NCBI GenBank assembly: GCA_018260755.1
Contig: JAGTWP010000014.1
Location: 1 to 8,485 of the forward strand
DNA from: Candidatus Altarchaeum sp.
GTDB lineage: Archaea > Altiarchaeota > Altiarchaeia > Altiarchaeales > Altiarchaeaceae
Reading direction: 5' to 3'
DNA: 8,485 bases
This document shows positions 1 through 6,444 of this stretch, in pieces (positions within the stretch are counted from its first letter, which is position 1; each line of letters begins with the position of its first letter). Under the pieces are notes generated by a model that was not told the DNA's origin, made no database searches, and worked only from the letters and a program-made list of their open reading frames with translations. Position numbers and translations under genes: made by a program.

Positions 1-59
1 AAAGACAATATAAAAGACAATATAAAAGACAATATAAAAGACAATATAAAAGATAAATT
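1..59. repeat. 12-bp tandem repeat at left edge of window
   Basis: The unit AAAAGACAATAT occurs in three perfect full copies (12-23, 24-35, 36-47), preceded by an 11-base partial copy at 1-11 that is cut by the window edge. A degenerate fifth copy at 48-59 matches at 9 of 12 positions. The array ends about 20 bases before the ATG of the first gene, so it overlaps or abuts the place where that gene's promoter should be. The full copy number cannot be seen because the array may continue to the left. It is not a CRISPR array: the units are directly adjacent, with no spacers. Confidence 0.9.
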
Positions 60-79
60 TAAAAATAAATAAATTTAAA

Positions 80-823
80 ATGAACTATCTATCATGGAAG
101 GTTAAATTTGGAATATTGTTGCTTATTTTATCTGCATCGGTTTATTTCATACACTATTTGATATTCCGGGACTTGAAGCATATAGAAATTTTTATGCTTA
201 GTGACCTTGCATTTGTTTTTATAGAGGTTTTTTTAGTAACACTTATAATAAATGCTTTGTTGAGTGAAAGAGAAAAACAAGATAAACTTAAAAAAATGAA
301 CTCTCTGATTGGAGCATTTTTCAGTGAGGTCGGAAATGATATGCTAAGGAAAATTTCCTGTGCAGATGTGGAATCAAATAGAATTCAAAGAGATATTGCC
401 GTTTATGGTGACTGGAATGCTCAAAAATTTATTGAAGTAAGCAAAAAAATTAAGAGTTATGATTACAAAATTGACTATAACAAAATTGACTTTGAACACA
501 TGAATAATTTTCTCTATCAAAAAAGGGATTTTTTAGTTGGACTCCTTGAAAATCCATTTATACTGGAGCATGAAAATTTTACAGATATGATTCATGCTGT
601 TTATCACCTAACGCAGGAATTAAACAACCGAAAGGACTTTAAAAATTTACCTGAATCTGACTTTGAACATCTTGCCAAAGATATTGAAAGGGCGTATGCT
701 TTGCTGGCTCATCAGTGGATTGAATATATGAGAAATTTAAAGACAGAGTATCCATACATATTCTCGCTTTACATGAGAACAAATCCTTTTAATTTAGATG
801 CATCTCCGATAGTAAGAAAATAA
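80..823 (+). CDS. conserved-type membrane protein of unknown function with N-terminal two-helix hairpin
   Basis: I do not recognise a named family with a known function. The 247-residue protein starts with a short basic tail, then two hydrophobic helices (about residues 11-29 and 37-60) joined by a short charged turn, forming a membrane hairpin. A highly charged segment follows (about 62-73, LSEREKQDKLKK), and the remaining ~170 residues are soluble, mostly helical and probably cytoplasmic. Recognisable stretches are IGAFFSEVG (77-85) and, near the C-terminus, EYPYIFSLYMRTNPF (223-237). From memory, similar uncharacterised proteins with the same two stretches occur in other archaea and bacteria; this is unverified. 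The ATG at 80 is preceded by AAAA, the same context as neighbouring starts, with no Shine-Dalgarno. The gene stands alone, 90 bp ahead of rubrerythrin, which has its own TATA-like box. A sensor or scaffold role is possible but nothing in the sequence proves it. Confidence 0.85.
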   Translation: MNYLSWKVKFGILLLILSASVYFIHYLIFRDLKHIEIFMLSDLAFVFIEVFLVTLIINALLSEREKQDKLKKMNSLIGAFFSEVGNDMLRKISCADVESNRIQRDIAVYGDWNAQKFIEVSKKIKSYDYKIDYNKIDFEHMNNFLYQKRDFLVGLLENPFILEHENFTDMIHAVYHLTQELNNRKDFKNLPESDFEHLAKDIERAYALLAHQWIEYMRNLKTEYPYIFSLYMRTNPFNLDASPIVRK

Positions 824-863
824 GGTATTTGTTTAATTTTGTTTAATTTAATATAGGTGTATT

Positions 864-887
864 AATTTAAAAATATATTTTTAAATT
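864..887. promoter_or_regulatory. 24-bp perfect palindrome upstream of rubrerythrin
   Basis: The half-site AATTTAAAAATA (864-875) is followed immediately by its exact reverse complement (876-887), giving a gapless 24-bp palindrome. It overlaps the start of the TATA-like sequence at 886-893, covering the place where the BRE should be. Archaeal repressors and activators often bind palindromes at this spot, so it is a candidate operator. It could also be a terminator-like structure for the upstream gene, or chance: the palindrome is entirely A/T and the surroundings are A/T-rich. Confidence 0.4.
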
Positions 888-893
888 TATAAT
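886..893 (+). promoter_or_regulatory. TATA-like box for rubrerythrin
   Basis: TTTATAAT is centred about 24 bases before the ATG at 914, the spacing expected for an archaeal TATA box that yields a leaderless or near-leaderless transcript. No Shine-Dalgarno precedes the start codon, which fits. The AT-rich background makes any single TATA match weak evidence. Confidence 0.4.
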
Positions 894-913
894 AAAATTT
901 AAATTTTGCGAAA

Positions 914-1498
914 ATGGAAAACACAATAAAAAATTTGGCAGGGGCATTTACGGGTGAAAGTCAGGCAAGGAACAGATATACAATGTATTCTAAAATTGCC
1001 AGAAAAGAAGGGTTTGAGCAGATTGCTGAAATTTTTCTTATTACAGCAGAGAATGAAAAAGAGCATGCAAGCTGGTTGTTTAAGTTGATTAATGAATTGA
1101 AAAAGAAGAGCGATGAAAATTTGGATGTTATTAAAGTTGAAGCTAATGTTCCGACAACGCTTGGTAATACGATAGAAAATTTAAAGGCGGCAATTGCAGG
1201 TGAAAATTTTGAGCATACAAAAATGTATCCGGAATTTGCCGATATTGCAGAAAAAGAGGGCTTTTCAGAAATTGCAAAACGAATAAGGGCGATTGCCATA
1301 GCAGAAAAACACCATGAAGAAAGATTTAAAAAAATTTTGAAGGAGTTGGAGTCAGGATCGATTTTTAAGAAAGAAAATGAGGTGTGGTGGGTTTGTCGTG
1401 AATGTGGATATGTACATTTTGGAACGGAACCGCCTGAAAAGTGTCCTTCCTGCGACCATGAAAAAAGCTTTTACCAGATTAAGTGCGAGGAATATTAA
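914..1498 (+). CDS. rbr: rubrerythrin (NADH/rubredoxin-linked peroxide reductase)
   Basis: Cytoplasmic non-haem diiron protein that reduces hydrogen peroxide to water in anaerobes, usually with rubredoxin as electron carrier. The 194-residue protein has the full two-domain layout. The ferritin-like four-helix domain (about 1-145) carries the expected iron ligands: E15 in GES, E48 and H51 in the first ExxH, E97 and E100 in GENFEH, and E131 and H134 in the second ExxH (EKHH). The C-terminal rubredoxin-like domain has CREC (C161, C164) and CPSC (C177, C180), 12 residues apart, for one Fe(SCys)4 centre. Length and ligand set match classical rubrerythrin with nothing missing. The ATG at 914 follows a TATA-like box at suitable distance. 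The neighbouring downstream gene is superoxide reductase, whose product, peroxide, is this enzyme's substrate. Confidence 0.97.
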   Translation: MENTIKNLAGAFTGESQARNRYTMYSKIARKEGFEQIAEIFLITAENEKEHASWLFKLINELKKKSDENLDVIKVEANVPTTLGNTIENLKAAIAGENFEHTKMYPEFADIAEKEGFSEIAKRIRAIAIAEKHHEERFKKILKELESGSIFKKENEVWWVCRECGYVHFGTEPPEKCPSCDHEKSFYQIKCEEY

Positions 1499-1668
1499 AT
1501 AATGATACTGATGAAGATTCCGCTCCATTTTAACATTTTATTCTGGCATGTTGAGGTAGAGATGCAATGGTTGTAATTTCAATATTTCACATATTGTGGC
1601 ACTGGCAATATTTTAAAAATACATTAAAAATTTAAAAGTAAAAATAACTTTAATTAAAATTAAATAAA

Positions 1669-2043
1669 ATGACTGAAATAAGGCAAATTTACAAGTGCAA
1701 CATTTGCGGCAACATAGTTGAGGTTTTACATGTAGGGGTAGGAAAGTTAGTTTGCTGCGGACAACCAATGGAATTGCTTAAAGAAAAAACAGAAGATGTT
1801 GGTAAAGAGAAACATGTGCCGGTTATTGAAAAAACAGAAACGAGAATAAAAGTTAAGGTCGGTTCGGTTCCGCATCCGATGGAAGAAAAACACTACATTG
1901 AATTTATTGAAGTTATTGCAGATGGAAATATGGGTAGGAAAAATTTAACTCCCGCAAACAAACCCGAAGCGGACTTTGAGATAAAAGCAAAGGACGTTAC
2001 AGCAAGGATATATTGTAATATTCACGGTTTGTGGAAGTCGTAG
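1669..2043 (+). CDS. dfx: desulfoferrodoxin / two-iron superoxide reductase
   Basis: Reduces superoxide to hydrogen peroxide in the cytoplasm without releasing O2. The 124-residue protein is the two-iron (desulfoferrodoxin) class. The N-terminal desulforedoxin domain has C10, C13 and the adjacent pair C29-C30, making the FeCys4 centre I. The catalytic centre II ligands are all present: H49, H69 (VPHP), H75, C116 and H119 (CNIHG). The charged pair E47-K48 next to H49, implicated in substrate attraction and iron coordination during catalysis, is also kept. Spacing and length agree with the Desulfovibrio-type protein. The gene lies 170 bp after rubrerythrin, too far to assume one transcript, and the start context is again AAAATG. 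An upstream A/T-rich stretch around 1631-1638 (TTTAAAAG) could be a TATA element, but I am not confident. No rubredoxin gene is in the window to act as electron donor. Confidence 0.97.
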   Translation: MTEIRQIYKCNICGNIVEVLHVGVGKLVCCGQPMELLKEKTEDVGKEKHVPVIEKTETRIKVKVGSVPHPMEEKHYIEFIEVIADGNMGRKNLTPANKPEADFEIKAKDVTARIYCNIHGLWKS

Positions 2044-2054
2044 AAATATCAGAC

Positions 2055-2073
2055 GATTGCCGAAATGGCAATC
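2055..2073 (+). terminator. perfect 7-bp hairpin just after superoxide reductase stop
   Basis: GATTGCC (2055-2061) and GGCAATC (2067-2073) form a perfect stem with the 5-base loop GAAAT. It begins 12 bases after the dfx stop codon. The segment 2051-2100 around it is 26/50 G+C, much richer than the surrounding DNA, and contains a second short inverted pair (GCC-AAAA-GGC at 2090-2099). A T-rich stretch, TTTGGTTTTT, follows at 2121-2130. It may be part of the transcription end or a 3' UTR structure, or a small structured RNA. The terminator label is only the most conservative reading, because archaeal termination usually needs only a T-run. Confidence 0.4.
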
Positions 2074-2131
2074 TAGCCCCGCATCTAAAGCCAAAAGGCC
2101 AGAAGATAAATTTTGCAGCATTTGGTTTTTA

Positions 2132-2213
2132 TATGCAAAGATGAATTTGTTCTTTATGCAAAGTTAGGAAGGATATATTTGAAATAGTTGCAGGATATAT
2201 TGAAACTATGCAA
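2132..2213. repeat. repeated motifs in the copA upstream region
   Basis: TATGCAAAG occurs twice (2132-2140 and 2155-2163), with a shorter third TATGCAA at 2207-2213. In the same stretch a roughly 20-bp element beginning GGATATAT is present as two imperfect tandem copies (2171-2191 and 2193-2211), each continuing with TGAAA and ending TGC. The repeats end 50 bases before the copA start and just upstream of its TATA-like box, so they are candidate activator or repressor sites. The significance is uncertain in AT-rich DNA. Confidence 0.5.
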
Positions 2214-2228
2214 TTTATCACCCCTATC

Positions 2229-2236
2229 TTATAAAT
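2229..2236 (+). promoter_or_regulatory. TATA-like box for copA
   Basis: TTATAAAT is centred about 32 bases before the ATG at 2264, predicting a transcript start within a few bases of the start codon and therefore an essentially leaderless mRNA. No Shine-Dalgarno is visible before the ATG. A second A/T stretch at 2251-2262 is too close to the start to serve as the TATA box. Confidence 0.4.
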
Positions 2237-2263
2237 CAGAAAAATTTACCTAATTTATAAAAA

Positions 2264-4894
2264 ATGACTATAGACCCTATTTGTGGTATGAAAGTTGATG
2301 AGAAAGAAGCAGAAAAAAAATATCTTCTGGTGGAAAAGGATGGAAAAAAAATTTATTTCTGCAGTAAAAACTGTAAGGATGAGTTCTTAAATAAAAAACA
2401 TACTAAAGAAAAACCCGCGATGGAAGAAACCAGAAAGAAAAAAGAAAAAATAACCATAAGTATAGCCAATATGCACTGTTCTTCATGTTCTGCCTCAATA
2501 GAAAATACATTAAAAATTATTGACGGAATTTACGAGGTAAGAGTAAATTTTGCTTCTGAAAAAGCATATATTGAATTTTATCCCGGAAAAATTTCAAGAG
2601 AGAAAATTGAGAGTATAATAGAAAAAATAGGATATGCTGTGATAAGAGCAGAGGAAGAGAATACCGAAGGAATGATGGTATTTAACCTTAACTTAAAAAT
2701 CGTAGGTATGGATAATTCTCATTGTATAAGTGTAGTTGATTCCGCCTTAAATAAGTTAAATGGGATTATTTCAAAGGAATTATATGCAACCGAAAGAGCG
2801 AGGATAAAATATAGTCCCAAGGTGACAGATGCGGAAACAATAAAACATGCAATAAAAGATGCGGGGTATGAACCTCTTGAAGATGCAACTTATGATGTTA
2901 TAGAAAAGGTAAAAGAAAAAGAGGTAAAAAATTTGAAAATAAGGTTTGCAATTGCTGCTATCTTAAGCATTCCGCTTCTTTATTTTTCCATGACACCTCA
3001 CATCGGCGTAATTCTTCCGTTTTCGGATAAATTTGTTGCATTTGCACAATTCATTTTAACGACATCAATCCTTATTGCTGGCTCAATATTTTTCAAAAGA
3101 GGGATTACTGCGGTATTAAAGACAAAAACGGCGAATATGGATACATTGGTTGCTATTGGTACCGGAACAGCATACCTATATAGTTTGGCAATTTCTATTT
3201 TTATATGGGTGGGCAATCAAAATTACAGTGCGTATGATCTTTACTATGAAGCTTCAGGGCTTCTTATCACCTTCATTTTACTCGGCAAGATGCTTGAAGC
3301 TTTTGCCAAAGGAAAAACATCCGAAGCTATAAAAAAATTAGTTGGGCTCCAGCCTAAAACAGCAGAAGTTGTAAGAAACGGAAAGGAAACAAAGATTTCT
3401 GTAGATGATGTTATTGAAGGTGATATAATTATAGTTAAGCCAGGGGAGAAAATTCCTGTTGACGGCGTAATTGTTGAAGGGTATTCAAGCGTTGACGAAT
3501 CCATGCTCACAGGAGAAAGTATTCCGGTTGAGAAATCCAAAGGAACTGAGGTTATAGGAGCAACTTTTAATAAGACTGGCTCTTTTAAATTTAAGGCAAC
3601 AAAAGTAGGAAAAGACACGGCTCTTGCGCAGATAATAAAACTTGTTGAGGACACCCAGGGCAGTAAAGCCCCGATTGAAAGGCTTGTAGATAAAATTTCG
3701 GCATATTTTGTTCCCGCAGTCATTGGGATCGGGTTAATTTCGTTTGTTGCATGGTATCTGCTTGGAATGGGATTTGTTTTCGCGCTTACCATATTTATTG
3801 CAGTTATTATTATTTCCTGCCCCTGCGCGCTCGGGCTTGCCACGCCTACGGCAGTTATGGTTGGAACAGGGCTTGGAGCAAAAAACGGGATATTGATTAA
3901 AAGCGCTGAAAGCCTTGAGATCGCGCATAAGATTGATATAATAGTGTTTGATAAAACAGGCACTTTAACAAAAGGAAAGCCGGAAGTTACCGATATTATT
4001 TCAATTTCAGGGACGAATGAGAAAGAAATTTTGAAATATGCTGCAATAGCAGAAAAGGTCTCGGAGCATTCCATCGGAGAAGCGATTACTAACAGAGCAA
4101 AAAATGAGAATATTGAAATTCCAGATGCCGGTTCTTTTAATTCCTTCCCCGGGAAGGGCGTTGAAGCGGGATATGAAAGCACTGAAATTTTAATTGGCAA
4201 CAGAAAATTAATGAAAGAGAAAAATATAAATTTAGATGATGTTGAGAATGAAATACAAAAACTTGAAGAATCCGGCAAAACCGTTGTGATTCTTTTGATA
4301 AACAAAAAGATTTCCGGTATCATCGCGATTTCCGATACCATAAAGGAAAATTCAAAAGAAGCAATAGCAATGCTTAAGAAAATGAATAAAGAGGTTATCA
4401 TGATTACTGGAGATAATAAAAGAACAGCAATAGCAATTGCAAAACAGCTTGGAATTGAGAAAGTTTTAGCAGATGTGCTGCCTGAAGAAAAGGCAAACGA
4501 AATAAGAAAAATACAGAAAAACGGTAAGAAAGTCGCAATGGTCGGCGATGGAATAAATGATGCTCCTGCACTAGTACAGGCAGATATAGGAATCGCTGTT
4601 GCCTCGGGAACAGATGTCGCTATTGAGTCCGCGGATTTTGTTTTAATGAAGGATGATTTAAAAGATGTTGTTGCAGCAATTGATTTGAGCAGATATACTA
4701 TGAAAAAAATCAAGCAAAATCTTTTCTGGGCATTTCTATATAATTCAATAGGTATCCCGATTGCAGCAGGAATTTTATACCCTTTTACAGGATTTTTATT
4801 AAATCCGATAATAGCAGGAGCAGCAATGGCTTTTAGTTCGATATCCGTTGTTTCAAATTCACTTTTGATGAAAGGATATAAAACGAAAATTTAA
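2264..4894 (+). CDS. copA: copper-exporting P1B-1 ATPase with N-terminal YHS and two HMA domains
   Basis: ATP-driven export of Cu+ across the cytoplasmic membrane. Order in the 876-residue protein: a YHS metal-binding domain (1-45; DPICGM and FCSKNC, with C7, C33, C37); a lysine-rich linker; an HMA domain (about 62-130) with the metal site MHCSSC (C72, C75); a second HMA-like domain (about 140-207) in which the usual CxxC is replaced by GMDNSHC with only C154; then the membrane core from about 226. Catalytic landmarks are TGES (416-419), the channel motif CPC (519-521), DKTGT with the phosphorylated D563, TGDN (715-718) and GDGIND (761-766). The last helices keep YNSIGIP (826-832) and [12 protein letters not shown] (855-866), typical of Cu+-specific pumps. 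The nucleotide-domain motif is SEHS (600-603), with H602 kept but the usual following proline replaced by serine. The ogg gene follows after 32 bp with no T-run between, so cotranscription is likely. Confidence 0.96.
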   Translation: MTIDPICGMKVDEKEAEKKYLLVEKDGKKIYFCSKNCKDEFLNKKHTKEKPAMEETRKKKEKITISIANMHCSSCSASIENTLKIIDGIYEVRVNFASEKAYIEFYPGKISREKIESIIEKIGYAVIRAEEENTEGMMVFNLNLKIVGMDNSHCISVVDSALNKLNGIISKELYATERARIKYSPKVTDAETIKHAIKDAGYEPLEDATYDVIEKVKEKEVKNLKIRFAIAAILSIPLLYFSMTPHIGVILPFSDKFVAFAQFILTTSILIAGSIFFKRGITAVLKTKTANMDTLVAIGTGTAYLYSLAISIFIWVGNQNYSAYDLYYEASGLLITFILLGKMLEAFAKGKTSEAIKKLVGLQPKTAEVVRNGKETKISVDDVIEGDIIIVKPGEKIPVDGVIVEGYSSVDESMLTGESIPVEKSKGTEVIGATFNKTGSFKFKATKVGKDTALAQIIKLVEDTQGSKAPIERLVDKISAYFVPAVIGIGLISFVAWYLLGMGFVFALTIFIAVIIISCPCALGLATPTAVMVGTGLGAKNGILIKSAESLEIAHKIDIIVFDKTGTLTKGKPEVTDIISISGTNEKEILKYAAIAEKVSEHSIGEAITNRAKNENIEIPDAGSFNSFPGKGVEAGYESTEILIGNRKLMKEKNINLDDVENEIQKLEESGKTVVILLINKKISGIIAISDTIKENSKEAIAMLKKMNKEVIMITGDNKRTAIAIAKQLGIEKVLADVLPEEKANEIRKIQKNGKKVAMVGDGINDAPALVQADIGIAVASGTDVAIESADFVLMKDDLKDVVAAIDLSRYTMKKIKQNLFWAFLYNSIGIPIAAGILYPFTGFLLNPIIAGAAMAFSSISVVSNSLLMKGYKTKI

Positions 4895-4926
4895 AAAGAA
4901 AAATTTAAGAAAATAAATAACACAAA

Positions 4927-5583
4927 ATGAATGCTAATACATCTTACTTAAAAATTGAAGGAAAAATCAAAAATATTCAAAAAGACAAAGTCGTTTCAAA
5001 TACGGTAAAAAAACGAATAAATGAGTTTGAAGAAAATTTTAAAGGCAATAATAGACTCTGGTTTAAAGAGTTATGTTTTTGTTTATTGACTGCAAATTTT
5101 AAGGCAGAAACATGTATAAAAATTTGTGAAAAAGAAAAAAAGAACGATGCATTTCTAAATTTTTCGTTTGCTGAATTGTCAAAATTTTTAAAAGAGAGCA
5201 ATCACAGATTTCCAAATACAAGGGCAAAATTTATAGTTGAAGCAAGAAAATATAAACTAAATTTAAGGAATATTCTTACAAAATATGAAAACAAAAATGA
5301 AGCAAGGGAATTTATTGTGAAAAACATTAAAGGCATCGGTTATAAAGAAGCAAGTCATTTTTTGCGAAATGTAGGACATAAAAATTTTGCAATTTTGGAC
5401 AGGCACATATTGAATATTTTATATGAAAATAAAATAATTTTCGAAATACCCAAGCAATTAAACAAAAACACATACATTAAAATTGAAAATTTAATGAAAA
5501 TTATTGCGGATGATGTGGAAATTTCTCCTGCGGAACTGGACTTATATTTATGGTATTCAAAAACAGGAAAGATACTTAAATAA
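4927..5583 (+). CDS. ogg: Ogg2-type 8-oxoguanine DNA glycosylase / AP lyase
   Basis: Base-excision repair enzyme that removes 8-oxoguanine from DNA and cleaves the abasic site. The 218-residue protein is all-helical and has the helix-hairpin-helix and Gly/Asp loop: IKGIGYKEASHFL (134-146) with predicted catalytic lysine K140, then ILDRHIL (156-162) with catalytic aspartate D158. It ends TGKILK; a C-terminal lysine is the reported feature by which Ogg2 enzymes tell 8-oxoguanine from guanine. As I recall the Methanocaldococcus jannaschii enzyme (K129, D147, terminal K207), all three landmarks are shifted here by the same 11 residues, which supports the assignment and the chosen start and stop. 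It lies 32 bp after copA and probably shares its transcript. The start context is AAAATG with no Shine-Dalgarno. A T7 run just downstream probably ends the unit. Confidence 0.95.
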   Translation: MNANTSYLKIEGKIKNIQKDKVVSNTVKKRINEFEENFKGNNRLWFKELCFCLLTANFKAETCIKICEKEKKNDAFLNFSFAELSKFLKESNHRFPNTRAKFIVEARKYKLNLRNILTKYENKNEAREFIVKNIKGIGYKEASHFLRNVGHKNFAILDRHILNILYENKIIFEIPKQLNKNTYIKIENLMKIIADDVEISPAELDLYLWYSKTGKILK

Positions 5584-5592
5584 TTTTAAATG

Positions 5593-5599
5593 TTTTTTT
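5593..5599 (+). terminator. oligo-T terminator after ogg
   Basis: A run of seven T residues begins 9 bases after the ogg stop codon, inside a T-rich stretch. Oligo-T tracts on the non-template strand are the main intrinsic termination signal in archaea. No hairpin precedes it, and none is required in archaea. Confidence 0.55.
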
Positions 5600-5691
5600 A
5601 ATTTACAATAATCAAAAACTAATTTTTAACGCTCTTATGTTGATTTTCACTGATAGAGATAAAATACATTGTTGAAGTTTTGCAAATTTTA

Positions 5692-5727
5692 AAATTCAAG
5701 CACAAATTCAAATATAGATCCAAGTTC
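5692..5727. repeat. weak 12-bp tandem periodicity in the ogg-sufC gap
   Basis: Three consecutive 12-base blocks (5692-5703, 5704-5715, 5716-5727) resemble one another. The first two share AAATTCAA exactly, and the third is more diverged. A further TTCAAA spans its end. An 8-bp inverted pair, GTTTTGCA (5677-5684) and TGCAAAAC (5743-5750), flanks the block. The surrounding gap 5584-5771 holds no supportable gene or RNA. This may be only low-complexity AT-rich DNA. Confidence 0.3.
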
Positions 5728-5771
5728 AAATACACTATAAAATGCAAAACACAAAAGTTCAATAATAATAA

Positions 5772-6350
5772 GTATATGAGCGAATTTATTTTAACGGAGA
5801 GGATATAACAAATTTAGCAGTATATGCAAGAGCAAAAAAAGGAATAGGAATTATGTTTCAGCGACCTCCAACAATTTCGGGACTGAAGATGGCTGATTTA
5901 ATAAATTTAATAAATTTATGTAAAGGAAATAAAGATATTGAGACCGATGCACTGGCAGGCGAATTAAATATGAAAAACTTTTTAAACCGGGATGTGAATG
6001 CGGGATTTTCGGGAGGGGAGATTAAACGTTCCGAAATTTTACAGTTACTTGTACAAAATCCGGACCTTTCTCTGATTGATGAGCCAGAATCAGGGGTTGA
6101 TCTGGAAAATATTTCGCTTGTCGGAAATGCAATTAACAAATTACTTCAAAAGGACTTGCATAAGAACAGAACTAATGCCGGCTTAATAATAACTCACACA
6201 GGACACATTCTTGATTATGTTAGCGCAGATATCGGGCATCTGATGCTCAAAGGAGAGTTAAAATGCAGCGGTAATCCTTATGATATGCTTAATGTTATCA
6301 GGAAATACGGATATGAGAAATGTATTGAATGTATGGAGTGTAAAATTTAG
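5772..6350 (+). pseudogene. sufC: SufC-family ABC ATPase lacking its N-terminal third (Walker A missing)
   Basis: SufC is the cytoplasmic ATPase of the SUF iron-sulphur cluster assembly complex and works with SufB. Homology begins at about 5772: the frame reads IYFNGEDITNL (5784-5816) and then RAKKGIGIMFQRPP through the ATG at 5853, all typical internal SufC sequence. Retained motifs, numbered from that ATG, are the Q-loop (FQRPP, 2-6), signature FSGGE (52-56), Walker B with LIDEPESGVD (74-83; D76, E77), and H-loop H115. The C-terminus is cysteine-rich (C157, C160, C163). Missing are roughly the first 70 residues of a normal ~250-residue SufC, including the Walker A lysine. Three in-frame TAA codons lie just before 5772, and no Walker A is readable in any frame of 5584-5771. 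The only in-frame ATG (5853) would give 165 residues and drop conserved sequence upstream of it. No sufB follows. Most likely a decayed gene; a separately translated fragment is less likely. Confidence 0.8.
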
Positions 6351-6444
6351 GAAAATTTAAAGGGGAAATTTAATTCATAAGTGAAAATAGTTAATTGTAT
6401 AGTCTTGCATATTTTAAATCGTGAGGTTGTTAAATTTCAAAATT

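Noticed and set aside
1-59. Tandem repeat considered as a CRISPR array
   Set aside because: Units are 12 bp and directly adjacent, with no unique spacers; no cas genes are in the window.
1502-1576. Short 24-codon open frame directly after rubrerythrin
   Set aside because: It starts with ATG but is very short, has no recognisable motif and no promoter or ribosome-binding evidence. Such frames are expected by chance in a 170-base gap.
1499-1580. Possible C/D box small RNA (a CTGATGA sequence near 1508)
   Set aside because: The C-box-like core is present, but I could not find properly spaced D, C' and D' boxes; the nearest candidate reads CTGG instead of CTGA.
3244-4713. Long 489-codon open frame on the minus strand inside copA
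   Set aside because: It lies entirely opposite the copper ATPase, whose motifs are all intact. Its translation is a serine/phenylalanine/isoleucine-rich composition with no domain pattern, as expected for an antisense shadow of an AT-rich coding region.
5677-5750. 8-bp inverted repeat (GTTTTGCA/TGCAAAAC) as ends of a small mobile element
   Set aside because: The arms are short, the interior is low-complexity A/T DNA, and no target-site duplication is visible.
5584-5771. Search for the missing SufC N-terminus by frameshift
   Set aside because: All three plus-strand frames were read. None contains a glycine-rich Walker A (GxxGxGKS/T) or other SufC N-terminal sequence, so a simple frameshift does not explain the truncation.
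5858-6139. 93-codon minus-strand open frame inside the sufC remnant
   Set aside because: It is antisense to clear SufC signature and Walker B motifs and has no independent support.
6351-6444. Convergent intergenic gap examined for a bidirectional terminator
   Set aside because: Only short T and A runs (four or fewer) and AAATTT self-complementary bits are present; no convincing hairpin or long T-tract on either strand.
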